This document shows, piece after piece, positions 25,889 to 36,621 of a stretch of 44,327 nt of DNA. Under the pieces are notes generated by a model. It saw only the letters and a program-made list of their open reading frames with translations, searched no databases and had not been told where the DNA came from. A program made the position numbers and the translations under genes. How positions within the stretch are numbered: the stretch's first letter is position 1; each line of letters starts with the position of its first letter. Source of the DNA: Candidatus Babelota bacterium (GTDB lineage Bacteria; Babelota; Babeliae; Babelales; Chromulinivoraceae); the NCBI GenBank assembly GCA_016183005.1, contig JACPFN010000008.1, positions 75,016 through 119,342 of the forward strand. Direction: 5' to 3'.

Positions 25889-26378
25889 AATTATTTTCCA
25901 TAGCTATTTCTTCAAAAACTTTAGGGAATTTTTCATATAATTTATTATAAGTTTGAATATCGTTACTCTTTAGATATGTAAATAAATACTTAAGCCTCTC
26001 AAAAAAATTCTTACCCATAAAGAATTTTTTTGATAATTTTTCAGACAACTTAGATAACGATCTAGATTCTTTTTTAATTTGATCCATAAGTGAACCCATA
26101 GCATCTAAAGATACTTGGTAAAACCTACTTAAATTTTCAAGATCTCTTGATAAAAAATCCATATAAGCTACTAAACCAACCCCTGTTTCATCAAGTCTAT
26201 CCATTAACTTTTCATCTTCTTCTTGAGCACCATGAATAATCTCTTCTTCTAATGACCATTTATCTAGAACACCAGATTTCGCATCTGACGACAAATTTCT
26301 ATCATCCAAAATATTTTCATCCATAGAATGCACCACAAAAGTAAACAGAAACAACCCAAGACAAATACCACGATTCAT
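25851..26378 (-). CDS. Exported helical protein of unknown function (cluster member 4)
   Basis: This protein of about 175 residues has a signal peptide (MNRGICLGLFLFTFVVHS). The ATG at 26378 is preferred over a TTG six bases upstream because GGAGG lies at good distance before it. The mature part is helical, with several coiled-coil-like heptads (about 55-120) and the C-terminal stretch YEKFPKVFEEI similar to two neighbours. The last residues are encoded by a 22-base tandem duplication. No domain is recognised, and the function is unknown. Confidence 0.72.
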   Translation of the reverse strand: MNRGICLGLFLFTFVVHSMDENILDDRNLSSDAKSGVLDKWSLEEEIIHGAQEEDEKLMDRLDETGVGLVAYMDFLSRDLENLSRFYQVSLDAMGSLMDQIKKESRSLSKLSEKLSKKFFMGKNFFERLKYLFTYLKSNDIQTYNKLYEKFPKVFEEIAMENNYIKSNNYLYKIE

Positions 26379-26472
26379 TAGCAACCTCCATAACTAACTA
26401 AGCAGTTTACCTATACGCATATACCCGCTAAAAAACAAAAAGAAATTGTTTTTCGAGCAAGCAGCGCGTTCA

Positions 26473-27210
26473 TTATAAATTAATCATAAGTCTTATTCCC
26501 AATAAACTAACCATTTCTTTATCAGCTTGGGCAGACAAATCTGTAGCCTTTTTAGATAACTCTGCAGCCATATCTTGCAATTTATCACCAGGCTCAAACC
26601 CATCCTTTTCTAATTCTTGAAGACTTCCATATATTTTAGAAACTTTTGAATGCGCTTCTGCAGCTTGACGACTTAAGCTTTCTACTTTTTTTATATTTTT
26701 AATTAAATTATGTTCGGCCTCAGATAAAGTATCTTCATTGTTAAATTGAGCTGCATATGGCTGTGGTCTATGATCTAATCTACCGCCTAATTGCCAAACA
26801 AGATTTCCTAAGGTCTTAGATAATGCTTCATGTTTTTTGAAAATATCGACATGCATTTTAATATCATCTTTGATATCTTGAGCCGTTAATTCTGGCATAG
26901 TTTTAGCAACTTTAGACGCTTCATGCAATTTAGTCACTTCGTGATCAATACCCATCTCTGGCATATCTACAGATTCATTTTTATGCATTACAGGAGCCAA
27001 ACTAGAAACCTCTGATTTAGGCATTGAAACAACTGAACCAAAAGATTCAGATGATTTTGGAGCATCTATCTCCTTAGTATCGATAGAATCATCCATCATA
27101 TCCTTAACCTTAGCCAAATTATCAAAACTCATTTCATTTGAATCTTCTGGCAATAGATATACTGATGCTAAGACAATACTAAGCATGGAACCATACAGTA
27201 ACTTTTTCAT
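26473..27210 (-). CDS. Exported coiled-coil protein of unknown function (cluster member 5)
   Basis: This 245-residue protein starts at ATG 27210 (MKKLLYGSMLSIVLAS). GGAGG precedes that ATG, whereas the upstream in-frame ATG at 27222 is itself part of the ribosome site. After the signal peptide (about 1-18) comes a polar, methionine- and serine-rich segment. A long helical region (about 100-235) follows, with spaced Leu and Ala and the stretch AELSKKATDLSAQADKE, suggesting a coiled coil. No known domain is seen. It is first in the five-gene orphan run. Confidence 0.75.
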   Translation of the reverse strand: MKKLLYGSMLSIVLASVYLLPEDSNEMSFDNLAKVKDMMDDSIDTKEIDAPKSSESFGSVVSMPKSEVSSLAPVMHKNESVDMPEMGIDHEVTKLHEASKVAKTMPELTAQDIKDDIKMHVDIFKKHEALSKTLGNLVWQLGGRLDHRPQPYAAQFNNEDTLSEAEHNLIKNIKKVESLSRQAAEAHSKVSKIYGSLQELEKDGFEPGDKLQDMAAELSKKATDLSAQADKEMVSLLGIRLMINL

Positions 27211-27324
27211 AAAACCCTCCATTATTTTTTAATAACATTTAAAATATTAACAACAACGAGGTATGAAAATCAATGATTTTATTAAAAAAGTTAAAGCCTT
27301 TATTAAATTTCAACAAAAACAACA

Positions 27325-27352
27325 AAAAAGCCAGGCATATACCTGGCTTTTA
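27325..27352 (-). terminator. Intrinsic terminator after rpsI
   Basis: AAAGCCAGG pairs with CCTGGCTTT around a short ATATG-type loop. A T-run follows on the minus strand just past the rpsI stop. A shorter T stretch on the plus side makes it weaker in that direction. Confidence 0.87.
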
Positions 27353-27375
27353 ATTTTCTGAAAATATTCGAAGGA

Positions 27376-27855
27376 TTAACGTTTGGTAAACTGAAATTTA
27401 CGACGAGCAGCTTTTTGACCGTATTTTTTACGTTCTTTAACCCGTGAATCAACAGTTATAAAACCTTGCTTTCTTAATTCCGATTTCAATGTTTCATCAA
27501 ATGCAAGAAGCGCACGGGCTACTGCAAGTTGCATTGCAAGTGACTGCGCTGAATAACCACCACCCTTAATAGTTACATCTGCAGTCATACCTGAAGTTAC
27601 CGGAAATGCCTTAAAGGATGCTTGTGATGCATCAACGGCCTCTTGAACTTTAAAATATTCATCATGAGCAAGACCATTAACCATCAACTGCCCATTTCCC
27701 TTACGAAGCCATGCACGAGCTACAGCAGATTTTCTACGTCCTACCGCATGAGCAAACGGTCTATTTACGATTTCTGATTTAGATGATGATTGAGATTTCA
27801 CCTGAGATGAAGCCTTTGCTGCTGTCTTTTTTGTAGAAGCTGAAGCTTGTGCCAT
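27376..27855 (-). CDS. rpsI: 30S ribosomal protein S9
   Basis: S9 is a small-subunit protein whose C-terminal tail reaches the P-site tRNA. The 159 residues contain VGRRKSAVARAWLRKGNG and the typical basic end RRKFQFTKR. The family is usually about 130 residues. The extra 28 or so residues form an Ala-, Ser- and Lys-rich N-terminal extension, probably disordered. rplM (L13), the usual partner, is not next to it; the gene follows an exported GNAT-like protein and ends in a strong terminator. Confidence 0.96.
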   Translation of the reverse strand: MAQASASTKKTAAKASSQVKSQSSSKSEIVNRPFAHAVGRRKSAVARAWLRKGNGQLMVNGLAHDEYFKVQEAVDASQASFKAFPVTSGMTADVTIKGGGYSAQSLAMQLAVARALLAFDETLKSELRKQGFITVDSRVKERKKYGQKAARRKFQFTKR

Positions 27856-27985
27856 AAAAAGTAAGCCTTTCTTAGAAGAGTCTTTAATTTTTTTAGATTC
27901 AAAATTTATTTATTAAATTAACTATATTTTAGGATACAAAAGTCCAAAAAAATGTCAAAAAACTCCTGAAAATTTTCAATAAAAC

Positions 27986-28621
27986 CTAAACCTCGATCTC
28001 TTCTTCTTGAGATTCGCTATTTTCAATATCATCATCCTCATCTTCCCAAATATTGGGATACAACAATTCACATATTTTGCATTTAGAGCTCACTTTGAGC
28101 TCATAAATAGAGCAAATTTCCAATGATGATTTTAAAATAGGATCACTTTTTACAAATCCAAGATCTTTGAAAAATTGTATCATCTCACTGCATCCAGCTA
28201 AACATGATACACTAACCAACTTTGTTTTGGGATAATTTTCAAATATAACAAATAATAGCTCCTTAGCTAACCCCACGGTAAATATCTCAGGATCTACGAT
28301 TAACTGCCTAATGTGAACATAATGACCTGGCAATAAATCACAAGAAATATATCCGACAACCTGTTCATCAAAAAGTGCATGAAAAAAAAGAACTGTTGGA
28401 GATTTTTCTAAAAAATCCTTTTCTTCTGTTTGAAAAGTATCCAAAATCACCTGAGAAAATATCCTATTTTCAGCGCTAACCCCACAAAAAAATGCCGAAA
28501 ACTTTTCAAATAAAATCAGCTCTTGTTCTAAATTGGTAGATTCTATGGGCTTAATAATTAAATTTTGAGTAACAACAAGATTAAAACTAAAAAAAACAAT
28601 AAGAAATATCCTTATTTTCAT
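27986..28621 (-). CDS. GNAT-like acetyltransferase domain protein with a signal peptide
   Basis: This 211-residue protein starts with a signal-peptide-like segment (about 1-19). A GNAT-type fold follows: the strand VVGYISCDLL, then VHIRQLIVDPEIFTVGLAKELL, where the acetyl-CoA pyrophosphate loop would be, then LVSVSCLAGCSEMIQFFKDLGF. The usual Q/R-x-x-G-x-G/A loop is not well kept, so catalysis is uncertain. The C-terminus has a CKIC pair and a strongly acidic tail. AAGGAAG precedes the ATG. It follows the dksA-like gene by 9 bases, so the two are in one operon. An exported acetyltransferase is unusual. Confidence 0.65.
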   Translation of the reverse strand: MKIRIFLIVFFSFNLVVTQNLIIKPIESTNLEQELILFEKFSAFFCGVSAENRIFSQVILDTFQTEEKDFLEKSPTVLFFHALFDEQVVGYISCDLLPGHYVHIRQLIVDPEIFTVGLAKELLFVIFENYPKTKLVSVSCLAGCSEMIQFFKDLGFVKSDPILKSSLEICSIYELKVSSKCKICELLYPNIWEDEDDDIENSESQEEEIEV

Positions 28622-28630
28622 TATACTTCC

Positions 28631-28987
28631 TTATCTAAACTCTTTACCCTCTGCTCTTTCTTGGCAGCCTAAGCACCTGCGAGCATTAGGATTATATTTT
28701 AATCTATTTTCAGAAATTTGTTCACCACATTCTCGACAAATGCCATAAGTGCCCTTATCGATCGCCTCAATTGCAGCTAAAATATTAGAATATTCTTGAT
28801 ATTCTGTATCTTGTAAAGAATTACGCAACGTTTCCATAGTTATAGAAACTACCTGATCACCATCATCCTGAGATTGCCCATCAACCATCTGTTCAGATGA
28901 AAGACTAACTAACTCATGTTCAAGTTCTAATTTTCGTTGTAGTAAATCTTGCTTGAGACGTTCAAGATCTGCTTTGCTTAATTTCAT
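28631..28987 (-). CDS. DksA/TraR-family C4 zinc-finger regulator
   Basis: This is a small RNA-polymerase-binding regulator of the DksA/TraR family. The ATG at 28987 (MKLSKADLERLK) is chosen because AAGGAG precedes it closely, giving 118 residues; an in-frame start 21 bases upstream is less likely. The N-terminal part is a coiled coil. The C-terminal C4 finger has C84, C87, C105 and C108 in the pattern CRECGEQIS to RRCLGCQ. It overlaps the end of tadA by 26 bases. With 118 residues it is shorter than E. coli DksA (151). Whether it responds to ppGpp cannot be judged. Confidence 0.88.
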   Translation of the reverse strand: MKLSKADLERLKQDLLQRKLELEHELVSLSSEQMVDGQSQDDGDQVVSITMETLRNSLQDTEYQEYSNILAAIEAIDKGTYGICRECGEQISENRLKYNPNARRCLGCQERAEGKEFR

Positions 28988-29438
28988 GACTTCTCCTTTT
29001 TTTTTCAAAAAACTTTTGTAACAATTTTTCAGACTGGATATAATGTATATATTCTATCTTCATATGCAAATTCTGATAAATTCCAGATATTTTTTTTACA
29101 TCTATATCAAATCCATACTTAGGCGAAATAACACCATACACAACTTTTGAAATTCGTGAAAGATAAATAGCCCCTAAACACATCATGCATGGCTGCACAG
29201 TAACATATAACGTCATACCATCAAGCCGCCAGTCACCTATTTTTTGAGCTGCTTTTTTTAAAGCTAAAATCTCTGCATGTTCTACTTGCGTTATCTTTTT
29301 TTCAACTTGATTGTACCCACGAGCTATTACATTACCATCCTTATCAACTAACACTGCACCTATAGGTACTTCATCTTTTTGATAGGCTTTGAGAGCTTGT
29401 TGATACGCAAGCTCCATAAAAAAACGATGTTTTTCCAT
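28962..29438 (-). CDS. tadA: tRNA-specific adenosine deaminase TadA
   Basis: TadA makes inosine at position 34 of tRNA-Arg(ACG). The 158 residues carry the zinc and proton-shuttle motif HAE (54-56, Glu56 as general acid/base) and PCMMC (83-87, Cys84 and Cys87 as zinc ligands). The early block EVPIGAVLVD is also typical. A GAAGAGG ribosome site precedes the ATG. The gene ends inside the dksA-like gene (26-base overlap), and its last codons include an A9 run that doubles as that gene's ribosome-site region. It is divergent from gyrB. Confidence 0.95.
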   Translation of the reverse strand: MEKHRFFMELAYQQALKAYQKDEVPIGAVLVDKDGNVIARGYNQVEKKITQVEHAEILALKKAAQKIGDWRLDGMTLYVTVQPCMMCLGAIYLSRISKVVYGVISPKYGFDIDVKKISGIYQNLHMKIEYIHYIQSEKLLQKFFEKKRRSHEIKQSRS

Positions 29439-29570
29439 CTATAAAACCTCTTCAACAAATACCACTTAATACGCTCTTTTAAAAAGGTTGGATTTTTTTC
29501 ATTATCTTTACTAAACTTCTTTAATAGGCATTTAAAAATAATTTATCCATTCTATATGAATTATTTTTTT

Positions 29571-32133
<2,563 letters not shown>

Positions 32134-32147
32134 TAAAAATCTAAATA

Positions 32148-32197
32148 TTTCAAACAAGAAAAGCCCCAATAAAAATTGAGGTTTTTCTTGTTTGAAA
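32148..32197. terminator. Long hairpin terminator after gyrB
   Basis: TTTCAAACAAGAAAAGCCCCAAT pairs with ATTGAGGTTTTTCTTGTTTGAAA. It is a near-perfect stem of about 20 bp (one G-U or mismatch region) directly after gyrB. T-rich sequence follows in either direction. Confidence 0.8.
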
Positions 32198-32380
32198 ATT
32201 CTTAAAATCAAAATAAAAGCTCCGAAGCATCCATTAAATTTTTAGTCGGGCTAGAAAGCAAGCTTTAGAAACTTAACCATCAGTAATTAAAACCCAGTAC
32301 CTCCTTTTGCGTTTTTTAGGCAATTTGATATCTTTGAACTATAAAAACTTTTTATTAAAGTGATCTCTTAGTGGGGATAT

Positions 32381-33283
32381 ATGAAAAAAAACTTACTAAA
32401 AATAATGAATCAGCCCATCTTAAGAAAAAAACGCACACTATTTTTAACAATTTTTGCAGTTATTGCAACACTGTTTTTAACGGCCGCAACTAATCAAACA
32501 GATGCTCATATTGAGATCATCGGCCCTCAAGAATCTGGTATTTCTACCATTGTTTTTGATTTAGGAGATGTACTTTTTAGAACTTCAACAAAAACCAGTG
32601 CATTAACGATAATTCCAACCATTGCATACAATCCAACACTTTTATATTGGCTAATACAAATAAACCCCAAAGAAGCTTTTTTTAATTTCTTAGAAACTAT
32701 TCCTGCACAATCAACTCAACCTATTTACAACAAAGGCCAAAAACTACCTATGATACTAGCAGATTGGATGTCTGGACTTAAAGCACCTATAGAGATTAAA
32801 GAAATGATCGAACAAGAATTACAAAACAGTCTTCATCCAGATTCAATCAAAAATCTATTTTCAGCTATTGCCAATTTAATGTTTATCCCTCAAAATTTAG
32901 CAAATTCTCAAGAAATAATTCTGCCTATGGCAAAACTACTTAAAAAATTCAAACAGGCTGGATATCAAATTTGCGTGCTTTCCAACTGGGATGCTCATTC
33001 TTTTGAAATTATTAAAAATACTCATCCAAAACTCTTTGAGCTCTGCGATCATATATTAATATCTGGACAAGAAAAAATATCAAAGCCGAATCCAGAATTT
33101 TATAAAAGAGTTCTTCAAGCTTGTAATGTAAATTCTACAGCATGTCTTTTCATTGATGACGAACAACACAATATTAATGCAGCTTGTCAAGCAGGATTTA
33201 AAACCATTCATCATGTTGATGCTCTTACTACCAACAAAGAACTTATTTCAACAGGCCTAATAAAAATATGTCAGACAATCTAA
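32381..33283 (+). CDS. Membrane-anchored or exported HAD-superfamily hydrolase
   Basis: HAD-like phosphatase of 300 residues with an N-terminal hydrophobic segment (about 19-36) after a lysine-rich start, so it is anchored or exported. Motif I is FDLGDVLF (nucleophile Asp60) and motif II has Ser201 in VLSNWD. Motif III has Lys235 in ISKPNPEFY, and motif IV is FIDDE (Asp259, Asp260). The +2 Gly in motif I resembles the YihX type. The family motifs are complete, so activity is likely, but the substrate is unknown. It overlaps tilS by 16 bases. A degenerate paralogue lies at 38507-39295. Confidence 0.86.
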   Translation: MKKNLLKIMNQPILRKKRTLFLTIFAVIATLFLTAATNQTDAHIEIIGPQESGISTIVFDLGDVLFRTSTKTSALTIIPTIAYNPTLLYWLIQINPKEAFFNFLETIPAQSTQPIYNKGQKLPMILADWMSGLKAPIEIKEMIEQELQNSLHPDSIKNLFSAIANLMFIPQNLANSQEIILPMAKLLKKFKQAGYQICVLSNWDAHSFEIIKNTHPKLFELCDHILISGQEKISKPNPEFYKRVLQACNVNSTACLFIDDEQHNINAACQAGFKTIHHVDALTTNKELISTGLIKICQTI

Positions 33284-34248
33284 CTTCTATCAAAGATATT
33301 AGCTCATATTTTCAGCCAAATTCTACAGTAATTGTAGGATTTTCTGGAGGACCAGATTCTGTTTGTCTTCTTAATCTGGTAACAAAATTAGTCCCATCAT
33401 TAAATCTTACGATCATTGCTGCACATCTTGATCATGGCTGGCGAAAAGAATCGGCACTGGATGCAGCTTGGTGCAAAAATATGTGTCAAGAATTAGGTGT
33501 CACCTTTATAGGTACCACAACAACGGAATTAAACTATACTCCAAAATACAATGGGTCTAAAGAGGAACTTGGCAGAAGATTGCGCCGCTATTTTTTTGAA
33601 AAATTAGCCCAAGAATATAACGCTTCATCTATTCTTCTTGCTCATCATGCAGATGATCAAATTGAAACATTTTTTATTCGACTCTTAAGAGGAAGCTCTA
33701 TCTCTGGAATTTCTGGTATGCGCATCAGGGATCGACTATACCTTAGGCCACTTTTAAACTGGAATAAATCTGATATTTATACCTATCTAAAACAAGAAAA
33801 ATTATCATACCTGCAAGATCATACTAATTTAGAATTAAATTTCTTACGCAACCGCATCAGACTTAATCTCTTGCCAACACTAAGTACAATAGATGCCCGC
33901 TGGAAAAAAACAATCCCAAGCTGTATTAAGCAACTACAAGATACTGATAATTTTTTACAAAAATATTGTAATAATCTAATATCTGAAATTTCAAACCAAA
34001 ACGATTCAACGCAAATCAATATTATAAAGTTTTTAGCGCTCGATGAAATTATACAACATAGAATACTACTCTTGCTATTAATAAACCAAAAAATCCAATT
34101 TACACCAACAACAGCGTTATTCGCTGAAATTATTCGCTTTTTAAAATCTAATCAGTCGAACAGACATACAATTAATTCAAAAAATAGTATCTTAAAAAGA
34201 AATGGCTATTTTATTTTCAGTTCCTCTAGCTTTTCAAGCATCTTTTAG
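33268..34248 (+). CDS. tilS: tRNA(Ile)-lysidine synthetase
   Basis: TilS modifies C34 of tRNA-Ile(CAU) to lysidine with ATP and lysine, which changes both decoding and charging. The 326 residues begin with the PP-loop SGGPDS (26-31). AHHADDQIETFFIRLLRG and RPLLNW follow, with YLQDHTNLELNFLRNRIR later, all typical of the family. The length suits the short form lacking part of the C-terminal domain. It overlaps the upstream HAD gene by 16 bases, and a TonB-like gene follows 50 bases downstream. No strong ribosome site is seen, in keeping with translational coupling. Confidence 0.94.
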   Translation: MSDNLTSIKDISSYFQPNSTVIVGFSGGPDSVCLLNLVTKLVPSLNLTIIAAHLDHGWRKESALDAAWCKNMCQELGVTFIGTTTTELNYTPKYNGSKEELGRRLRRYFFEKLAQEYNASSILLAHHADDQIETFFIRLLRGSSISGISGMRIRDRLYLRPLLNWNKSDIYTYLKQEKLSYLQDHTNLELNFLRNRIRLNLLPTLSTIDARWKKTIPSCIKQLQDTDNFLQKYCNNLISEISNQNDSTQINIIKFLALDEIIQHRILLLLLINQKIQFTPTTALFAEIIRFLKSNQSNRHTINSKNSILKRNGYFIFSSSSFSSIF

Positions 34249-34298
34249 GATAAACTACTCAGATGAGTAATGAGCTAAAATAAAGAGGGCTAAAAAGA

Positions 34299-35366
34299 AT
34301 GAATCACGAACAGATCAAGGAAGAAAAATCCAGCATATTAACGCTTCTTTTAAGCTCCATTCTTCTGCATATGCTACTTATACTTGCAGTCATTTTATAT
34401 CGTATGGCACCGGATTTATCTCCAGAAAAACAAAGAATTTCTACTCAAGATAATATAATTATTTGGACAAATCCAAATCCAAAGATCATGCCAGTACAAT
34501 CAATACCAAAGATACAAACAAAAAAAACAGAAAAGAGTTCACCAGAAGAAAAAAAAGAAGAGCCCGATTATAATTTTTTAAAAAAAGCTCCCATCATAAC
34601 TCCAGGAAGACAAGGACTTGATGAACAGAATATTTCTGATATTAATACAACAATGCAAACCACAGAAAAAGTAACCAAAGAAGAACAAAAAAATTCTAAT
34701 CACAAAGAGACGACCTTAGAAAAAAAGCCTCTGCAAACTACCCACGATACTGCATTTTCCTCCAGCTTAAAAAATAGTACTCTTGAACAAAATATCACAC
34801 CTACGACAACAAAAACTTCTCTTACAGATTCCAATGAAGCATCGACACACAAAGAGCTCGATAAACGCTCTTTAAAATTTGATACAAATTTTATTATGTT
34901 TCCCAAAGCAAAATCTGTTCAAAATGCACAAGCCAACCAAACAACTAAAAAAAATGGTACAAAATCAATATCTTTTAAAGATATTAGCCTAGGATTTAAT
35001 AATGCTGCAACCAATATTGGCAATAGCCAACACCTGATGATTCAAGGTACGAGTCCTGATATCCCACAAGGAGAAGAGCTTAAATATATAACTTTTATTA
35101 ATCAGATGGCCAATATGATTGTTGCCTCTATACGCACTCACCAAAAAATTAATTCGATACCTCACAGAACCAATGAAAAAATCATTTGCTTTATGAAGGT
35201 ACATAGAACTGGACAATTACTCGATACTAAAATTATCATACCAAGCAAACATGAAATTTTAAATATGATCATCATTGAATCTATTCAAAATGTTGGACTC
35301 TTCAACTCTATCCCAAAATTTATTAAAAAAGACACCTTCGAAATCAATTGGCATATTTTAACATAA
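34299..35366 (+). CDS. TonB/TolA-like inner-membrane-anchored protein
   Basis: This 355-residue protein has a short cytoplasmic N-terminus and one membrane helix (about 15-37). A long polar, Lys-, Thr- and Glu-rich segment of TonB/TolA spacer type follows (about 50-240). The C-terminal domain (about 265-355), with KVHRTGQLLDTKII and a following Ile-rich helix, fits the TonB/TolA C-terminal fold loosely. Such proteins connect the inner and outer membranes. ExbB/ExbD or TolQ/TolR genes are not adjacent. The family call rests on architecture, so it could also be an unrelated anchored spacer protein. Confidence 0.5.
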   Translation: MNHEQIKEEKSSILTLLLSSILLHMLLILAVILYRMAPDLSPEKQRISTQDNIIIWTNPNPKIMPVQSIPKIQTKKTEKSSPEEKKEEPDYNFLKKAPIITPGRQGLDEQNISDINTTMQTTEKVTKEEQKNSNHKETTLEKKPLQTTHDTAFSSSLKNSTLEQNITPTTTKTSLTDSNEASTHKELDKRSLKFDTNFIMFPKAKSVQNAQANQTTKKNGTKSISFKDISLGFNNAATNIGNSQHLMIQGTSPDIPQGEELKYITFINQMANMIVASIRTHQKINSIPHRTNEKIICFMKVHRTGQLLDTKIIIPSKHEILNMIIIESIQNVGLFNSIPKFIKKDTFEINWHILT

Positions 35367-35386
35367 ATCATTTTTTGATATACTAT
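35358..35386 (+). promoter_or_regulatory. Putative promoter of dnaJ
   Basis: TTAACA and TACTAT are spaced by 17 bases, partly inside the end of the TonB-like gene and about 58 bases before the dnaJ ATG. Visual match only. No CIRCE element is present. Confidence 0.3.
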
Positions 35387-35443
35387 TTTTAAATTCTGAT
35401 AGATTATTTTTAACAATATTTAAACTGAAAAATTATTAATATT

Positions 35444-36586
35444 ATGGCTAAACGAAATTACTACGACGTCTTGGGAGTTAATAAAAGTGCTTCTATTGAT
35501 GAAATTAAAAAATCTTATCGCAAACTTGCGATGAAATATCACCCCGACCGCAACCCCGACAATAAAGAAGCAGAAGAAATGTTTAAAGAGGCTGCAGAAG
35601 CTTATGAAATCCTTTCTGATGAAAAAAAACGTGCACAATATGATCAATTTGGACATGAAAATTACCAAAATATGAATCAAGGTGGTGCCGGCGCCCATCA
35701 TATGAATATGGATGATATATTCAAAAACTTTGGTGATATTTTTGGTGGTATGGATCTTGGTGATATTTTTGGCGGTGCTCCTAAACGTAAAAAAACAGGA
35801 CCTACTGCACAACGTGGGCATGATGTAATTCATGATATTTCTATTACGCTTCAAGAAGCTTATCTGGGTGCCAAAAAAGAAATCGGTTTCTATCATGCAT
35901 TTGCATGTACTGAATGTAATCACCAAGGATATAAAAATAAAGGCGATCTAATAATCTGTACACAATGTAAAGGCATGGGACAAGTACGTTATCAGCAAGG
36001 ATTTTTCTCTGTTGCTCAACCATGTTATACTTGCCAAGGACAGGGTTTTATCATTAAAAATCCTTGTCCATCATGCAAAGGCCAATCTAGAAAACAAGAA
36101 TTTGATCGCTTCTCTATCAATATTCCTGCTGGTATATTTGATGGTGCTGAGCTGCGCGTAGCAGGAAAAGGTGATGCTGGACTTCACGGTGGAACAGCGG
36201 GTGATCTATATGTTAAAATTCGCATTACGCCCCATAAAAGATTTCATAGAGAAGAAGATGATTTAGTATCAAGCTTAATTTTAACCTACCCACAATTAGT
36301 ATTTGGAAGCCAAATAGAAATTGAAAATATTGATGGAACCAAAATAGCGGTCAAGATACCAAAAGGTTGTCCAGTTGCAGAAAGAATTATTATTCCAGGA
36401 AAAGGATTTACTAAACTTAAGGGCAAGGGTACTGGCAACTTAGTTATTATAACCCAATGCCATATCCCCAAGAAATTAACAAGTGATCAGAAAGAATCTT
36501 TAGATGATTATGCTTCAAAAATAGGGGATATCCCAAGTGATGGTGAAGGATTTATAAGCTCAATATTTAAAAAATTTTTAGGATAA
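35444..36586 (+). CDS. dnaJ: Chaperone DnaJ (type I Hsp40)
   Basis: DnaJ delivers substrates to DnaK and stimulates its ATPase. The 380 residues show all type I parts: a J domain with HPD at 33-35, a Gly/Phe-rich linker with repeats of DIFGG, a zinc domain with four CxxC pairs (CTEC, CTQC, CYTC, CPSC), and C-terminal substrate domains. The first zinc repeat has CTECNHQG instead of CxxCxGxG, a small deviation. dnaK and grpE are not adjacent. The antisense frame over the N-terminal half is a shadow. A strong terminator follows. Confidence 0.97.
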   Translation: MAKRNYYDVLGVNKSASIDEIKKSYRKLAMKYHPDRNPDNKEAEEMFKEAAEAYEILSDEKKRAQYDQFGHENYQNMNQGGAGAHHMNMDDIFKNFGDIFGGMDLGDIFGGAPKRKKTGPTAQRGHDVIHDISITLQEAYLGAKKEIGFYHAFACTECNHQGYKNKGDLIICTQCKGMGQVRYQQGFFSVAQPCYTCQGQGFIIKNPCPSCKGQSRKQEFDRFSINIPAGIFDGAELRVAGKGDAGLHGGTAGDLYVKIRITPHKRFHREEDDLVSSLILTYPQLVFGSQIEIENIDGTKIAVKIPKGCPVAERIIIPGKGFTKLKGKGTGNLVIITQCHIPKKLTSDQKESLDDYASKIGDIPSDGEGFISSIFKKFLG

Positions 36587-36621
36587 AAAAAAGCCCTTGA
36601 ATATTCAAGGGCTTTTTTTTT
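36586..36621. terminator. Bidirectional terminator after dnaJ
   Basis: AAAAAAAAGCCCTTGAA pairs with TTCAAGGGCTTTTTTTT in a perfect stem, with A and T runs on both sides. It sits between convergent dnaJ (+) and the exported orphan (-). Confidence 0.92.

Noticed and set aside
29541-29549. DnaA-box-like TTATCCATT upstream of gyrB, hinting at an origin
   Set aside because: It is a single imperfect box with no cluster and no dnaA or dnaN nearby, so it is not evidence for oriC.
35420-35926. Minus-strand 168-codon ORF inside dnaJ
   Set aside because: It lies antisense to the J domain and G/F linker of a clear dnaJ. The His/Phe/Ile-rich composition is typical of a shadow frame.
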